From Aquabacter cavernae (lineage in GTDB: Bacteria; Pseudomonadota; Alphaproteobacteria; Rhizobiales; Xanthobacteraceae): a DNA stretch of 64,000 nucleotides. A program made the position numbers and the translations under genes. The stretch is taken from assembly GCF_003993795.1 (NCBI RefSeq), contig NZ_RWKV01000017.1, forward strand, positions 310,001-374,000, read 5' to 3'. This document shows, in pieces, positions 53,594 through 62,493 of the stretch (positions are counted from its first letter, which is position 1; each line of letters opens with the position of its first letter). The notes beneath the pieces were generated by a model. The model worked only from the letters and a program-made list of their open reading frames with translations, was not told where the DNA came from and made no database searches.

Positions 53594-54271
53594 ATGGCGA
53601 CGTGTAAGTTGTGCGGCAAGTCCGGTTGGTTTCTGAAGGTCAACGATCTCAGTCTGTGCCAAATTTGCGCACCGGATCACGACATTCACATCAGAGATAT
53701 CGCAGCAAAATTGAAATATTTTGCTGAGAGCGCAGGCAAGCCAGTAAGCATAAATTATAAAATACAAAATATAATTTCAGCTATTTCTGAATGTAATGAA
53801 TTAATTAAATTAAAAAAAGAAGGATTACTTCCACACGAAATAGATGCGCTAGGAATTCACAGAGACCTAGATAGCGATTTAAAAAACGCTATTCAGCAAC
53901 TCATCGCCGATATGTTCTTTGATGCACGAATGAAAGCAAAAGATGCATCGACGGATGCGGGAAAATTGGGCGGATATGCCAAATCCGTTGAGCGCCTCGT
54001 TAGTACAATGGGGCTTGTCTCAGATGTGACGAAGCTCGAGCGGGCAATTTTGGATCTTCGTAGCGAACGAGATCTGCTTAAGGTCAAACTTTTGCAAAAG
54101 AAGGCGGATGCCTTTGTCGCAAAGGGTAACAACAAAAAGGCAATAGACGTTCTAATCGACGCTCTTATAGAGATGCGCCATGATACGACGCCTGATGGCG
54201 ATCAGGCAGGCTTGGTTCGGAAAATTGAAAGCCGCATCATCTCGCTTGGTGGATCTCCGCCGATACTCTAA
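53594..54271 (+). CDS. AT-rich gene of unknown function with N-terminal zinc-ribbon-like motif (probably acquired)
   Basis: A 225-residue protein. It opens MATCKLCGKSGWFLKVNDLS and continues with a second Cys pair (LCQICAPDH), so two CxxC motifs about 17 residues apart can form a small zinc ribbon. The remaining 190 residues are strongly helical and Lys/Glu/Asp-rich, with heptad-like segments (LERAILDLRSERDLLKVKLL) and a TPR-like end (AKGNNKKAIDVLIDALIE). Codon use is foreign: in 53761-53820 only 9 of 60 bases are G or C, against a strongly GC-rich surround. In-frame starts at 53519 (GTG) and 53582 (ATG) exist; 53594 follows GGGG at six bases. No family is recognised. Confidence 0.75.
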   Translation: MATCKLCGKSGWFLKVNDLSLCQICAPDHDIHIRDIAAKLKYFAESAGKPVSINYKIQNIISAISECNELIKLKKEGLLPHEIDALGIHRDLDSDLKNAIQQLIADMFFDARMKAKDASTDAGKLGGYAKSVERLVSTMGLVSDVTKLERAILDLRSERDLLKVKLLQKKADAFVAKGNNKKAIDVLIDALIEMRHDTTPDGDQAGLVRKIESRIISLGGSPPIL

Positions 54272-54460
54272 GATCAATCAAAATTCAAGAATTTAGCAAA
54301 CACAACGGACTTCCATTAAATATCTACTTAGCGGAACCCCGTGGATGGCCGGGACAAGCCCGGCCATGACGCCATTCTAGACTTAGTCATGGGCATTCAT
54401 GCAGATCATCCCTAACCGGCGCGCCGGATCCACAGCCCCGCCGCCCGGCCAGCCCGCCCC
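54272..54460. repeat. Palindromic repeat copy (right) and spacer
   Basis: The 32-bp unit at 54340-54371, opening CGTGGATGGCCGGGACAAGC, is the exact reverse complement of the 53362 copy. The bases before it (54272-54335) are still AT-rich. Those after it rise to the local GC level, marking the right boundary of the foreign segment. Confidence 0.85.
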
Positions 54461-55651
54461 TCAGGACGAGAGCAGGGTCTTGCGGAAACGGATGGCCGCA
54501 TAGGCGAAGAAGGCGCTGCCCACCGCCAGCAAGGCGAGAAGCTGCGGCCACACGATGCCCAGGCCCGCCCCGCGATAGAGGATGGCCTGGGAGAGCGCCA
54601 CGAAATGGGGCGCGGGGGAAAGCTGCATCACATATTGCAGCCAGACCGGCATGCTCTCCATGGGCGTGGTGCTGCCCGAGAGAAGGTTCATGATGATGAG
54701 CATGGGCATCGCGATGAGGCCGAACTGCGCCATGGAGCTGGAGAAGGTGGCCAGCAGGATGCCGAGTGCCGTCACCGAGAATTGGTAGAGGATGCTCGCC
54801 CCCACGAACAAGGCGAGCGAGCCCGCCACCGGCACCCCCAGCAGCCATTGCACCACCACCACCAATGAGAAGGTGGCGGCCGCGACGATGACGAAGCCGT
54901 TGGCCCAGATCTTCGCCAGCATGATCTCGATGGGCGTCACGGGCATCACCAGCAGATGCTCGATGGTGCCGTGCTCGCGCTCGCGGATGAGCGCCGCGCC
55001 GGTGAGGATGACGGAGAGCATGGTCACGTTGTTGATGACCTGCATCACCGCCGTGAACCAGGAGGATTTCAGGTTCGGATTGAACAGCGCGCGCACCACC
55101 ACGGAGATATTCTCCTTCGGCGCCAAGGCGGGATAGGTGGCGAGCACCTCGTTCATCACGATGTTCTGGATATAGGAGGCGCCGTTGCCCGCCTGGGACA
55201 TGGCGGTGGCGTCGATGTTCAGCAGCAGGGTGGGATGGCGCCCGGCGATCACGTCCCGCTCGAACTTGGGCGGGATCTCCAGCACGAAGACATAGCGCCC
55301 CGCATCCATGGCCGCATCCACCTCGGTCGCCGCGATCAGCGCGGGCGGCTTGAAGAAGGGGGCGATGAGCGCGTCCCGCAGGCGCGCGGACAGGATGGAG
55401 CGGTCCTCGTCCACCACCGCCACCGAGGCATTCTCCACCTCGAACTTGGCGCCCGTGGCCACCGAATAGATGGCGAAGGTGAAGGTGTAGATGATCAGCC
55501 CCATGAGGACCGGGTCCGCCTTGAGGCTGTAAAGCTCCTTGATGCCCAGCCGGAACACCCGCATGGCCCGCGCGAGAAGGCCGTGCCGCATGCGTTCGCG
55601 GGTGGTCTGGGGCGCGCCGGGTGCCTGCTCCGCCATGTCAGGGGCTCCCAT
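54461..55651 (-). CDS. ABC-2 type transporter permease (YhhJ/YbhR-like)
   Basis: A 396-residue permease. N-terminal helix about residues 43-65 (LMGLIIYTFTFAIYSVATG), a large periplasmic domain (about 66-190, DEDRSILSARLRDALIAPFF), then five C-terminal helices. These include VTMLSVILTGAALIREREHG, EHLLVMPVTPIEIMLAKIWA and AMPMLIIMNLLSGSTTPMES, the ABC-2 hallmark. It forms a heterodimer or second permease with the fused protein encoded directly upstream. Stop and start are separated by one base. An AGGAG lies eight bases before the ATG. The same GGAGCxCCTGACATG context repeats 15 bases later (alternative ATG 55636). Confidence 0.92.
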   Translation of the reverse strand: MGAPDMAEQAPGAPQTTRERMRHGLLARAMRVFRLGIKELYSLKADPVLMGLIIYTFTFAIYSVATGAKFEVENASVAVVDEDRSILSARLRDALIAPFFKPPALIAATEVDAAMDAGRYVFVLEIPPKFERDVIAGRHPTLLLNIDATAMSQAGNGASYIQNIVMNEVLATYPALAPKENISVVVRALFNPNLKSSWFTAVMQVINNVTMLSVILTGAALIREREHGTIEHLLVMPVTPIEIMLAKIWANGFVIVAAATFSLVVVVQWLLGVPVAGSLALFVGASILYQFSVTALGILLATFSSSMAQFGLIAMPMLIIMNLLSGSTTPMESMPVWLQYVMQLSPAPHFVALSQAILYRGAGLGIVWPQLLALLAVGSAFFAYAAIRFRKTLLSS

Positions 55652-55652
55652 G

Positions 55653-58370
55653 TCAGGCGCTCCTTTTGCGCAGCGCCACCACGGAGGCGGCGATGAAGGC
55701 GATGGCGAACAGGAACAGCACGATGATCTGCGGCCAGAGATCCGCGAAGCCGAGCCCCTTGGCGAACACCCCCACCGTGATGGGCTGATACCAGGCCGCC
55801 GGGAAGGCGAGGCCGATGAGGCGCGCGCTGCCGGTGAGCGACGAGACGGGCACCATGAGGCCGGAGAAATTCACCGCCGGGATGATGGCGATGATGGCCG
55901 TGGCGAAGATGGCCGCCACCTGGCTGCCCACGAAGGACGAGACGAACAGGCCGAAGCCGGTGGTGGCGAGGATATAAGCGAGCGAGCCCAGCACCAGGGT
56001 GGGCACGGAGCCCTTCAGCGGCACGCCGAACAGGAACAGCGTGATAAGCACCAGCGTGACGAAGCTCACCGCCGCGATGCCCACATAGGGCAATTGCTTG
56101 CCCAGCAGGAATTCCAGCTTGGTGACCGGCGTGGACTGGAAATTGGCGATGGAGCCGGTTTCCTTCTCCTTCACGATGCCGAGCGCGGTGGTGATGGCGG
56201 GGATGAGCACCAGCATGAGCATGATGACGCTGGGCACGATGGCATTGGCGCTCTTGAAGGCCTGATTGTAGAGGAAGCGCTGCTCGATCCCGATGGGGTA
56301 GGCTTCCACCGCCCGCCCCTGCTGGCGCAAGGTCTCGTCCGCCACATAGGACTGAGCAAGGCCCGTCACATAGCCCCGCGTGGTCTCGGCGCGGAACGGC
56401 ATGGCGCCGTCCAGCCACACCCCCACCTCGGGCGTGAGGCCGCGCAGGAGATGCTTGCCGAAGTCCGGCGGCACCTCGATGGCGAGCTTCAGCTCGCCGC
56501 TCTGCAGGCGCCGGTCCATCTGGGCGGGAGAGGTGATGGCGGGCTGCTCGTCGAAATAGCGCGAGCCCTGGAAGCTCTCCAGCAATTGGCGGCTCTGGGC
56601 GCTCTGGTCCTGGTCATAGGCGGCGAAAGCGAGATGCTCCACGTCGAAGGAGATGCCGTAGCCGAAGGTGATGAGCAGCAGAGCGGGGCCGAGCAGCGCG
56701 AAGGTGAGGCGCGCGGGGTCGCGGCGGATCTCCAGCATCTCGCGCCACGCATAGGCCCACAGGCGGCGCGGGTCGAAGCGCTGGGGCGGCCCGCTTGCCG
56801 CCGCGACCGCCACGGGCGCTGCCTCGGGCGCGGGGGCGATGGTGGCCACCTGCGCCTGTTCCAGCACGCCGATGAACACATCCTCCAGGCTCGCCCCATT
56901 ATGGGCCGCCCGCAGCGCGGCGGGTGAATCCACCGCCAGCACCTTGCCCTCATGCATGAGGGAGATGCGGTCGCAGCGCTCCGCCTCGTTCATGAAGTGG
57001 GTGGAGAGGAAGATGGTCACCCCCTCCTCCCGCGACAGGCCGATGAGGATGCGCCAGAAGGCGTCGCGGGCGATGGGATCGACGCCGGACGTGGGCTCGT
57101 CGAGGATCAGGATCTCCGGGCTGTGGATCAGCGCCACCGCCAATTGCAGGCGCTGGCGCATGCCCAGCGGCAGGCGCTCGGGACGCGCATCCGCCACCTC
57201 GGCAAGGTCGAAGCGCGCCAGCATGTCCGCGACGCGCGCCGGGATGTCCTGCGGCGGAAGCTGGAACAGCTGGGCATGCAGCACCAGATTCTGGCGCACC
57301 GTCAGCTCGCCATAGAGCGAGAAGGCCTGCGACATGTAGCCGACACGCCGCCGGGTCTCGATGTCCCCGGCGTCCAGCTTCTGGCCGAACAGCCGCGCCT
57401 CGCCCTCGCTCGCGGGCAAGAGCCCCGTGAGCATCTTCATGGTGGTGCTCTTGCCCGAGCCGTTGGAGCCGAGGAAGCCGAAAATCTCGCCCCGGCCGAT
57501 GCGGAAGCTCACATGGTCCACGGCGGTGAAGGCGCCGAAGCGGCGCGTCAGGCCCTCCGCCTCGATGGCGGGCGGGCCGGTGTCCGGCACGCGGGTCGGC
57601 ACGGTCAGCGGTTCGACGGTGCCTTGCGCCTCCGGCAGCAGGCGCACGAAGGCGGTCTCCAGGCTGTCCGCCCCGGTGCGCGCCTTCAGCTCCGCCGGGG
57701 TGCCGGAGGCCACCACCTTGCCGTCATGCATGGCGGCCAGCCAGTCGAAGCGCTCGGCCTCGTCCATATAGGCGGTGGCCACCAGCACGCTCATGCCCGG
57801 CCGGTGCGCGCGGATGCGCTCCACCAATTCCCAGAACTGGCGGCGCGAAAGCGGGTCCACGCCCGTGGTGGGTTCGTCCAGGATGACGAGGTCGGGATCG
57901 TGGATCAGCGCCGCGCAGATGCCGAGCTTCTGCTTCATGCCGCCGGAGAGCTTGCCCGCCGGGCGGTCGCGGAACGCGGCAAGCCCGGTGGCCGCCAGCA
58001 GGTCGTCGATGCGCGCCGCCCGCTCCGCCTTGGGCTGGCCGAACAGGCGGGCGAAGAAGTCCAGATTCTCCTCCACGCTCAGCGTGGGATAGAGGTTCCG
58101 CCCGAGCCCCTGGGGCATGTAGGCGACCCGCGCGCAGATGGCGCGGCGATGGGCGGTGGACGCCATGTCCCCGCCGAGCACGCTCACGCTGCCCTGCTGG
58201 ATGCGCGTGACCCCCGCCGCAAGGCCGAGCACGGTGGACTTGCCCACCCCGTCCGGCCCGATGAGCCCCGCCAGCACCCCGGCGGGCACGGACAGGTCCA
58301 CGCCGTCGAGGGCATGGACGGCGCCATAGCGATGCACGATCCCGGCAAGCCGGACGGCGGGCTCGCTCAT
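55653..58370 (-). CDS. Fused ATPase-ATPase-permease ABC transporter (RbbA/YhiH-like)
   Basis: A 905-residue protein. Two ABC ATPase domains come first. NBD1 (about 1-230) has Walker A GPDGVGKSTVLGLA, signature LSGGMKQKLGICAAL and Walker B LVILDEPTTGVDP. NBD2 (about 275-500) has GSNGSGKSTTMKMLTG, signature LPLGMRQRLQLAVAL and ILILDEPTSGVDP. An ABC-2 permease (about 540-905) with a large periplasmic loop follows. The second signature reads LPLGM rather than LSGGM, so NBD2 may hydrolyse ATP poorly. RbbA homologues were described as ribosome-associated ATPases, but operon context here (HlyD-type adaptor upstream, YhhJ-like permease downstream) points to export. ATGA overlap links it to the adaptor. 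Confidence 0.93.
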   Translation of the reverse strand: MSEPAVRLAGIVHRYGAVHALDGVDLSVPAGVLAGLIGPDGVGKSTVLGLAAGVTRIQQGSVSVLGGDMASTAHRRAICARVAYMPQGLGRNLYPTLSVEENLDFFARLFGQPKAERAARIDDLLAATGLAAFRDRPAGKLSGGMKQKLGICAALIHDPDLVILDEPTTGVDPLSRRQFWELVERIRAHRPGMSVLVATAYMDEAERFDWLAAMHDGKVVASGTPAELKARTGADSLETAFVRLLPEAQGTVEPLTVPTRVPDTGPPAIEAEGLTRRFGAFTAVDHVSFRIGRGEIFGFLGSNGSGKSTTMKMLTGLLPASEGEARLFGQKLDAGDIETRRRVGYMSQAFSLYGELTVRQNLVLHAQLFQLPPQDIPARVADMLARFDLAEVADARPERLPLGMRQRLQLAVALIHSPEILILDEPTSGVDPIARDAFWRILIGLSREEGVTIFLSTHFMNEAERCDRISLMHEGKVLAVDSPAALRAAHNGASLEDVFIGVLEQAQVATIAPAPEAAPVAVAAASGPPQRFDPRRLWAYAWREMLEIRRDPARLTFALLGPALLLITFGYGISFDVEHLAFAAYDQDQSAQSRQLLESFQGSRYFDEQPAITSPAQMDRRLQSGELKLAIEVPPDFGKHLLRGLTPEVGVWLDGAMPFRAETTRGYVTGLAQSYVADETLRQQGRAVEAYPIGIEQRFLYNQAFKSANAIVPSVIMLMLVLIPAITTALGIVKEKETGSIANFQSTPVTKLEFLLGKQLPYVGIAAVSFVTLVLITLFLFGVPLKGSVPTLVLGSLAYILATTGFGLFVSSFVGSQVAAIFATAIIAIIPAVNFSGLMVPVSSLTGSARLIGLAFPAAWYQPITVGVFAKGLGFADLWPQIIVLFLFAIAFIAASVVALRKRSA

Positions 58371-59446
58371 TGCGGCAGCTTCACCGCCAGATTGGCGGGC
58401 CAGGGCGTCCGGGCATTGGTGCGCACATAGGCAAGGCCCCGCACGCCCACCTTCACCAGGGCCTCATATTGCTTGAGGAGCGCGGGCGCGATGCGCAGCT
58501 TCACGCGGAACATCAGCTTCTCGCGCTCGTCCGTCGTCTCCACCGTCTTCGGCGTGAACTGCGCCTGGGTGGCCACGAAGGAGACCGTGGCGGGCACCAC
58601 GAGGTCCGGGGCGGGATCGAGCACGATGCGCGCCTCGTCCCCCATGGCGAGGCGCCCCGCCACCCGCGCGGGCAGGAACACGGTCATGTAGACATCGGAG
58701 AGGTCCAGCAGCGTGGCGATGGGCGCGCCCGCCGCCACCACCTCGCCCGACTGGACCAGCTTGTATTCCACCCGCCCCCGGCGCGGCGCCACCAGAACCG
58801 CGTCCGTGAGCAGGGACTGGATGCGCGCCACGTCCGCCCGCGCTGCATCCGCGGAGGCTTCCGCCGCGTCGAGGCTGGCGGAGGCGGCCCGGTAGCCGGC
58901 TTCGGAGGCGTCGAGCTGGCTGCGCCGCTGGTCCTGCTGCTGCACGGTGCCGTAGCCCTTCTGGGCGAGGCTGGAGGCGCGCTCGAATTCCTGGCGGGCG
59001 AGGATGCGCTCGCTCTCGCGCTGGGCGATGGCGGCTTCCGCCTCCGCGGCGGCGCGCTCGGCCCGGCGCACCTGCGCCTGCGCACCCAGAAGCTGGGCGT
59101 CCAGCTCGGCCGTGTCCATGCGCGCCACCACGGCGCCCTCGTCCACGGTCTGCCCCTCCTGCACCAGCACCTGCGAGACGCGGCCGGCGAACTTGGCGGA
59201 GACCAGAACCTGCTCGGCCTCCAGGCGCCCATTGGTGGAGACGATATCCGCCGGCAGGCGCTCGCCCGCGAAATGCTTCCAGATGGCGCGCAAAGCGGCG
59301 GCCGGGCCCTTGGGCCCGTCGGGGGCTTCCTGCGGCGGCTGGGATGGGGTGGATTGGGCCGGCTGCGCAGAAGCGACAGAAAGCGGGAGGCAGGGGCCGA
59401 GCACCAAAGCGGCACTGGCGAGGCAAAGTCCGATCACGCGGCGCAA
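58367..59446 (-). CDS. HlyD-type membrane fusion/adaptor protein of the ABC-2 exporter
   Basis: A 359-residue secreted or anchored adaptor. A hydrophobic signal (VIGLCLASAALVLGPCLPLS) starts the protein. A biotinyl/lipoyl half (VSAKFAGRVSQVLVQEGQTV), a coiled-coil hairpin rich in Ala/Glu/Arg (about 110-215), the second lipoyl half VAPRRGRVEYKLVQSGEVV and a beta-barrel domain (VYMTVFLPARVAGRLAMG) follow. The start is set at TTG 59446, seven bases after GGAG; GTG at 59437 is an alternative. The frame is open much further upstream (to 61135) but that part is antisense to the LOG and SDR genes. It is the first gene of the three-gene export operon. Confidence 0.87.
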   Translation of the reverse strand: MRRVIGLCLASAALVLGPCLPLSVASAQPAQSTPSQPPQEAPDGPKGPAAALRAIWKHFAGERLPADIVSTNGRLEAEQVLVSAKFAGRVSQVLVQEGQTVDEGAVVARMDTAELDAQLLGAQAQVRRAERAAAEAEAAIAQRESERILARQEFERASSLAQKGYGTVQQQDQRRSQLDASEAGYRAASASLDAAEASADAARADVARIQSLLTDAVLVAPRRGRVEYKLVQSGEVVAAGAPIATLLDLSDVYMTVFLPARVAGRLAMGDEARIVLDPAPDLVVPATVSFVATQAQFTPKTVETTDEREKLMFRVKLRIAPALLKQYEALVKVGVRGLAYVRTNARTPWPANLAVKLPQ

Positions 59447-59617
59447 CAGCTTGCTCCGGTCACTATGATGAACAACGACGCCCTTATCCTGGAGCTTCGC
59501 ATCGCCCCGGCATTGATGCAAATCATCGGCCCGCCCTCGGGGGATGCCGGGCATTGCCCCCTGCCCGTCCCGCGCGCCATTCTCCCGCCCGCCCTTATCC
59601 CCGGAGTGCCCTCGTCC

Positions 59618-60370
59618 ATGCCCGAGCCCCGCGACATCGCCACCTTCCCCTCCTATCGCCTGCCGGCCCTGGACCAGGACTTCCTGCTGGGCGATTCCAT
59701 GCGCGGGGTGCGCTTCCTGCTGGAATATTCCAAGGCGGAAGAGGCCCTGCGGGCCTGGCAGGTGCGCTCCACCATCGTGGTCTTCGGCTCGGCGCGGGTG
59801 CGGGAGAACGGGCCGGGACCGCAGGCCCGCTGGTATGAGGAAGCCCGCCGGTTCGCCCGCATCGCCTCCGAGCGCGGCGGCGCATTGCGGCAGGAGGAGC
59901 GCATCCGGGACAATGTGATCGCCACGGGTGGGGGACCGGGCCTCATGGAGGCGGCGAACCGGGGCGCCATGGAGGCGGGGGCGCCGTCCATCGGCTTCAA
60001 TGTCGCCCTGCCCCACGAGCAGGCGCCGAACGCCTATACCACCCCCGAACTGACCTTCCAGTTCCACTATTTCGCCATGCGCAAGATGCACCTCGCCATG
60101 CGCGCCAACGGGCTGGTGGTGTTTCCCGGCGGGTTCGGAACCCTGGACGAATTGTTCGAGATCCTGACCCTGCGCGCCACCGACAAGTCGCCGCCCGTGG
60201 CCATCGTGCTGTTCGACGAAGCCTATTGGCGCTCCATCGTGAAGTTCGACGCGCTGGTGGCGCATGGCATGGTCACGCCGGAGGAAGTGGCCCTGTTCCG
60301 CTTCGCCGACGACGCCGAAGCCGCCTGGACCGCTTTGGAAGACCAGGGCCTGTGCTCCATCCGGCGATAA
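59618..60370 (+). CDS. LOG-family (TIGR00730-like) Rossmann-fold protein
   Basis: A 250-residue protein with the lysine-decarboxylase-like (LOG) fold: TIVVFGSARVRE, NVIATGGGPGLMEAANRGA, GFNVALPHEQAPNAY and the diagnostic PGGFGTLDELFEILTL motif. LOG enzymes release free cytokinin bases from nucleotides, but most bacterial members have other or unknown phosphoribohydrolase roles. The N-terminal 55 residues are a family-specific extension. The start is chosen at ATG 59618; GGAG sits 12 bases away. It is divergent from the adaptor gene. Confidence 0.88.
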   Translation: MPEPRDIATFPSYRLPALDQDFLLGDSMRGVRFLLEYSKAEEALRAWQVRSTIVVFGSARVRENGPGPQARWYEEARRFARIASERGGALRQEERIRDNVIATGGGPGLMEAANRGAMEAGAPSIGFNVALPHEQAPNAYTTPELTFQFHYFAMRKMHLAMRANGLVVFPGGFGTLDELFEILTLRATDKSPPVAIVLFDEAYWRSIVKFDALVAHGMVTPEEVALFRFADDAEAAWTALEDQGLCSIRR

Positions 60371-60493
60371 GTCGTCGCCGCCTGCCCGGGCGCCGACGCA
60401 AGGGGTGTTGATGTCGGCGGACCCGGGGGATTTCACGCCATCCCCAGCCGGGATATGAGGGCGGACCGAAGAATCAAGAAACGGGCGAACGCC

Positions 60494-61309
60494 ATGTCCT
60501 CCTCCGACGCCTCCACCTCCGACGCCACCTCCTCCCCGAAAGTTGCCCTTATCACCGGCGCCGCGCGCGGCATCGGGCTCGCCGTCGCCCGCCGCTTCCT
60601 GGCCGAAGGCTGGTGCGTCGCGCTCATCGACATTCTGGGCGACCTTCTGGCGGACGCCGCCGCGCGCCTTGAGGCGCCCGAACGGGTGCTGGCACTCCCC
60701 TGCGACGTCTCGGAGGCGGCAAGCGTGGCGGCGGCCCTGGAGGCCATCGAGGCCCGCTTCGGACGGCTCGACGCCCTGGTGAACAATGCCGGCGTCGCGG
60801 TGTTCAAGCCCATCCTGGAGACCGAGGACGACGAGTGGCGCCGGGTGCTGGAGGTGAACCTGACCGGCCCCTTCCTGTGCACCAAGGCTGCCGTCCCCCT
60901 CCTGCGCGCGCAAGGCGGCGGGGCGATCGTCAACATCACGTCCATTTCGGGCCTGCGCGCCTCCACCCTGCGCGCGGCCTATGGCACCAGCAAAGCGGGC
61001 CTCGCCCACCTCACCCGGCAATTGGCGGTGGAGCTTGCGGGCTACGGAATCCGGGTCAATGCGGTGGCCCCCGGGCCGGTGGAGACCGCCATGGCGAAGG
61101 CCGTGCACTCGCCGGAAATCCGCGCCGACTATCACGACGCCATCCCGCTGGCCCGCTACGGGCTGGAAGAGGAGCTGGCCGAGGCGATCTTCTTCCTGTG
61201 CAGCGACCGGGCGAGCTACATTACCGGCCAGGAACTGGCGGTGGATGGCGGCTTCGATGCCGCCGGCATCGGCCTTCCCACCCTGCGCGCCGCCCGCCGC
61301 AACACCTGA
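60494..61309 (+). CDS. Short-chain dehydrogenase/reductase (classical SDR)
   Basis: A 271-residue NAD(P)-dependent oxidoreductase. The cofactor motif is LITGAARGIGLAVARRF. CDVSEAASV, NNAGVAVFKPI, the catalytic Ser in NITSISGLRA and YGTSKAGLAHLTRQL (Tyr-x3-Lys) follow, then RVNAVAPGPVETAMAKAV. It ends in the canonical TGQELAVDGGF region plus a 20-residue tail. Cofactor preference is not obvious and the substrate is unknown. ATG at 60494 is preferred over the in-frame ATG at 60455, which would add a basic, non-family leader. Confidence 0.88.
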   Translation: MSSSDASTSDATSSPKVALITGAARGIGLAVARRFLAEGWCVALIDILGDLLADAAARLEAPERVLALPCDVSEAASVAAALEAIEARFGRLDALVNNAGVAVFKPILETEDDEWRRVLEVNLTGPFLCTKAAVPLLRAQGGGAIVNITSISGLRASTLRAAYGTSKAGLAHLTRQLAVELAGYGIRVNAVAPGPVETAMAKAVHSPEIRADYHDAIPLARYGLEEELAEAIFFLCSDRASYITGQELAVDGGFDAAGIGLPTLRAARRNT

Positions 61310-61323
61310 GGGCCGGAACCGCT

Positions 61324-62493
61324 CTAGCCGCCCGCCCTGCGCCGTACCACCCTTCCCAGCGCACGCGGCACCCGCAGCAGCGGATAGAGGAAGTGCAGCG
61401 ACGGCGCGAGGTGCAGCGCGCGCGCGTCGGCCTCGGAGACGAACAGGGAGACCAGCTCCTTGCGGGCATAGCCGCCCCCTTGCAGGAGAAGCACCCGGCT
61501 GGCCCTCCGCTGGAAGATGATCCCTTCCATCTGGCTGAGATCCTCCCTTTCCTCCAGCAGAGCGGCCCGCGAGAATGCCAGCAGCAGGCGCGCCGCCAAC
61601 GGCCCGCGCGCCTGCCTGAGCACCGCCTCGGGCACGCTCAGGCCGAGAAACGCATGGCCCAGTGCCAGCGCCACCGCGGAGGCGCGCCCGGCGCCCAGCG
61701 CCCGCGCCCCGTCATGCAGCGCCGCCACGTCCGCGCCCGTGGCGCCGATCAGCGCCACAAGGTCCGCGAGCCATTTCAGCCGCTCCCAGGCATGGCCGCC
61801 GCCATGCACGCACAGATAGGTGTAGAGCGCCTCGGGCGCGAGCGTGCGCACCACGCCCCCGCCCAGGGGCACCGCCTGCAAAGGCGGCTGCTCGCCCCAG
61901 GCCGCCAGGGCCGCCGGATTGCGGTGAAGCCTGAAATGCAGTTCCACCAGGTGGCCGGACGTGGAATGGCGGAAGGCCCGGTGCTTGGCGAAGGTGTCCA
62001 GCAGCGCCATCTCCGCGTCGGTCAGCGGCGCCTCCCCCTCCGCCGCCGCATAGCCTGCGTCTTCCAGAAGCGCGGCAGCGGCACGCAGATGGGCGCGCGG
62101 GACCACAAGGTCGATGTCCCGCGCATGCTTCAAGGCGATGTTGCCATAAGCGAGACGGGCGAGCGGAATGCCCTTGACCACATAGGCGGGCAGGCCCGCC
62201 CCGTCGAACAGGCTCTGGAGGCGCAGGGCCTCGGCGGCCATGGCGAGGGTGCCCGCCGCCCCGGCGACTGCAGCAGCAGACAGGCGTGCCCGCACCGGCG
62301 CGGGCGCCGCCGGGCAGGCGGAAAGGCCATTGGCGGCAAGCGCGGCCACCCGGTGGCGCACCACCAGACGCTCGAAGCGCGCCCAGTCCAGGGGCCGGGC
62401 GGCCGCGGCGGCGATGGTCGCCGCACGCGCGCCATCCGTCGGCGGCCGGCAGCAGGCGGCAAGCAAGGCGAATTCGGCACAAACCTCGGTCAC
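61324..62493 (-). CDS. Nucleotidyltransferase-fold family protein (PF14907-like)
   Basis: A 389-residue protein whose core has LPAYVVKGIPLARLAYGNIA and KHARDIDLVVPRAHLRAAAA, the strand-Asp-x-Asp pattern of the NTP_transf_5-type fold, followed by an all-helical C-terminal half (LCVHGGGHAWERLKWLADLV). The start is GTG at 62493, whose GTGA overlaps the stop of the ABC exporter gene, so they are one operon. This family recurs beside ABC exporters in RiPP/lasso-peptide and some polysaccharide clusters; the nucleotidyl acceptor is not known. Confidence 0.75.
   Translation of the reverse strand: MTEVCAEFALLAACCRPPTDGARAATIAAAAARPLDWARFERLVVRHRVAALAANGLSACPAAPAPVRARLSAAAVAGAAGTLAMAAEALRLQSLFDGAGLPAYVVKGIPLARLAYGNIALKHARDIDLVVPRAHLRAAAALLEDAGYAAAEGEAPLTDAEMALLDTFAKHRAFRHSTSGHLVELHFRLHRNPAALAAWGEQPPLQAVPLGGGVVRTLAPEALYTYLCVHGGGHAWERLKWLADLVALIGATGADVAALHDGARALGAGRASAVALALGHAFLGLSVPEAVLRQARGPLAARLLLAFSRAALLEEREDLSQMEGIIFQRRASRVLLLQGGGYARKELVSLFVSEADARALHLAPSLHFLYPLLRVPRALGRVVRRRAGG

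Noticed and set aside
53362-54371. The repeated 32-bp units read as a CRISPR array
   Set aside because: Only two units, inverted rather than direct, 946 bp apart, with a gene between them and no cas gene.
59447-61135. Long upstream extension of the HlyD-type adaptor frame
   Set aside because: It would be antisense to the LOG and SDR genes and would bury the signal peptide; the TTG at 59446 has a proper ribosome site.
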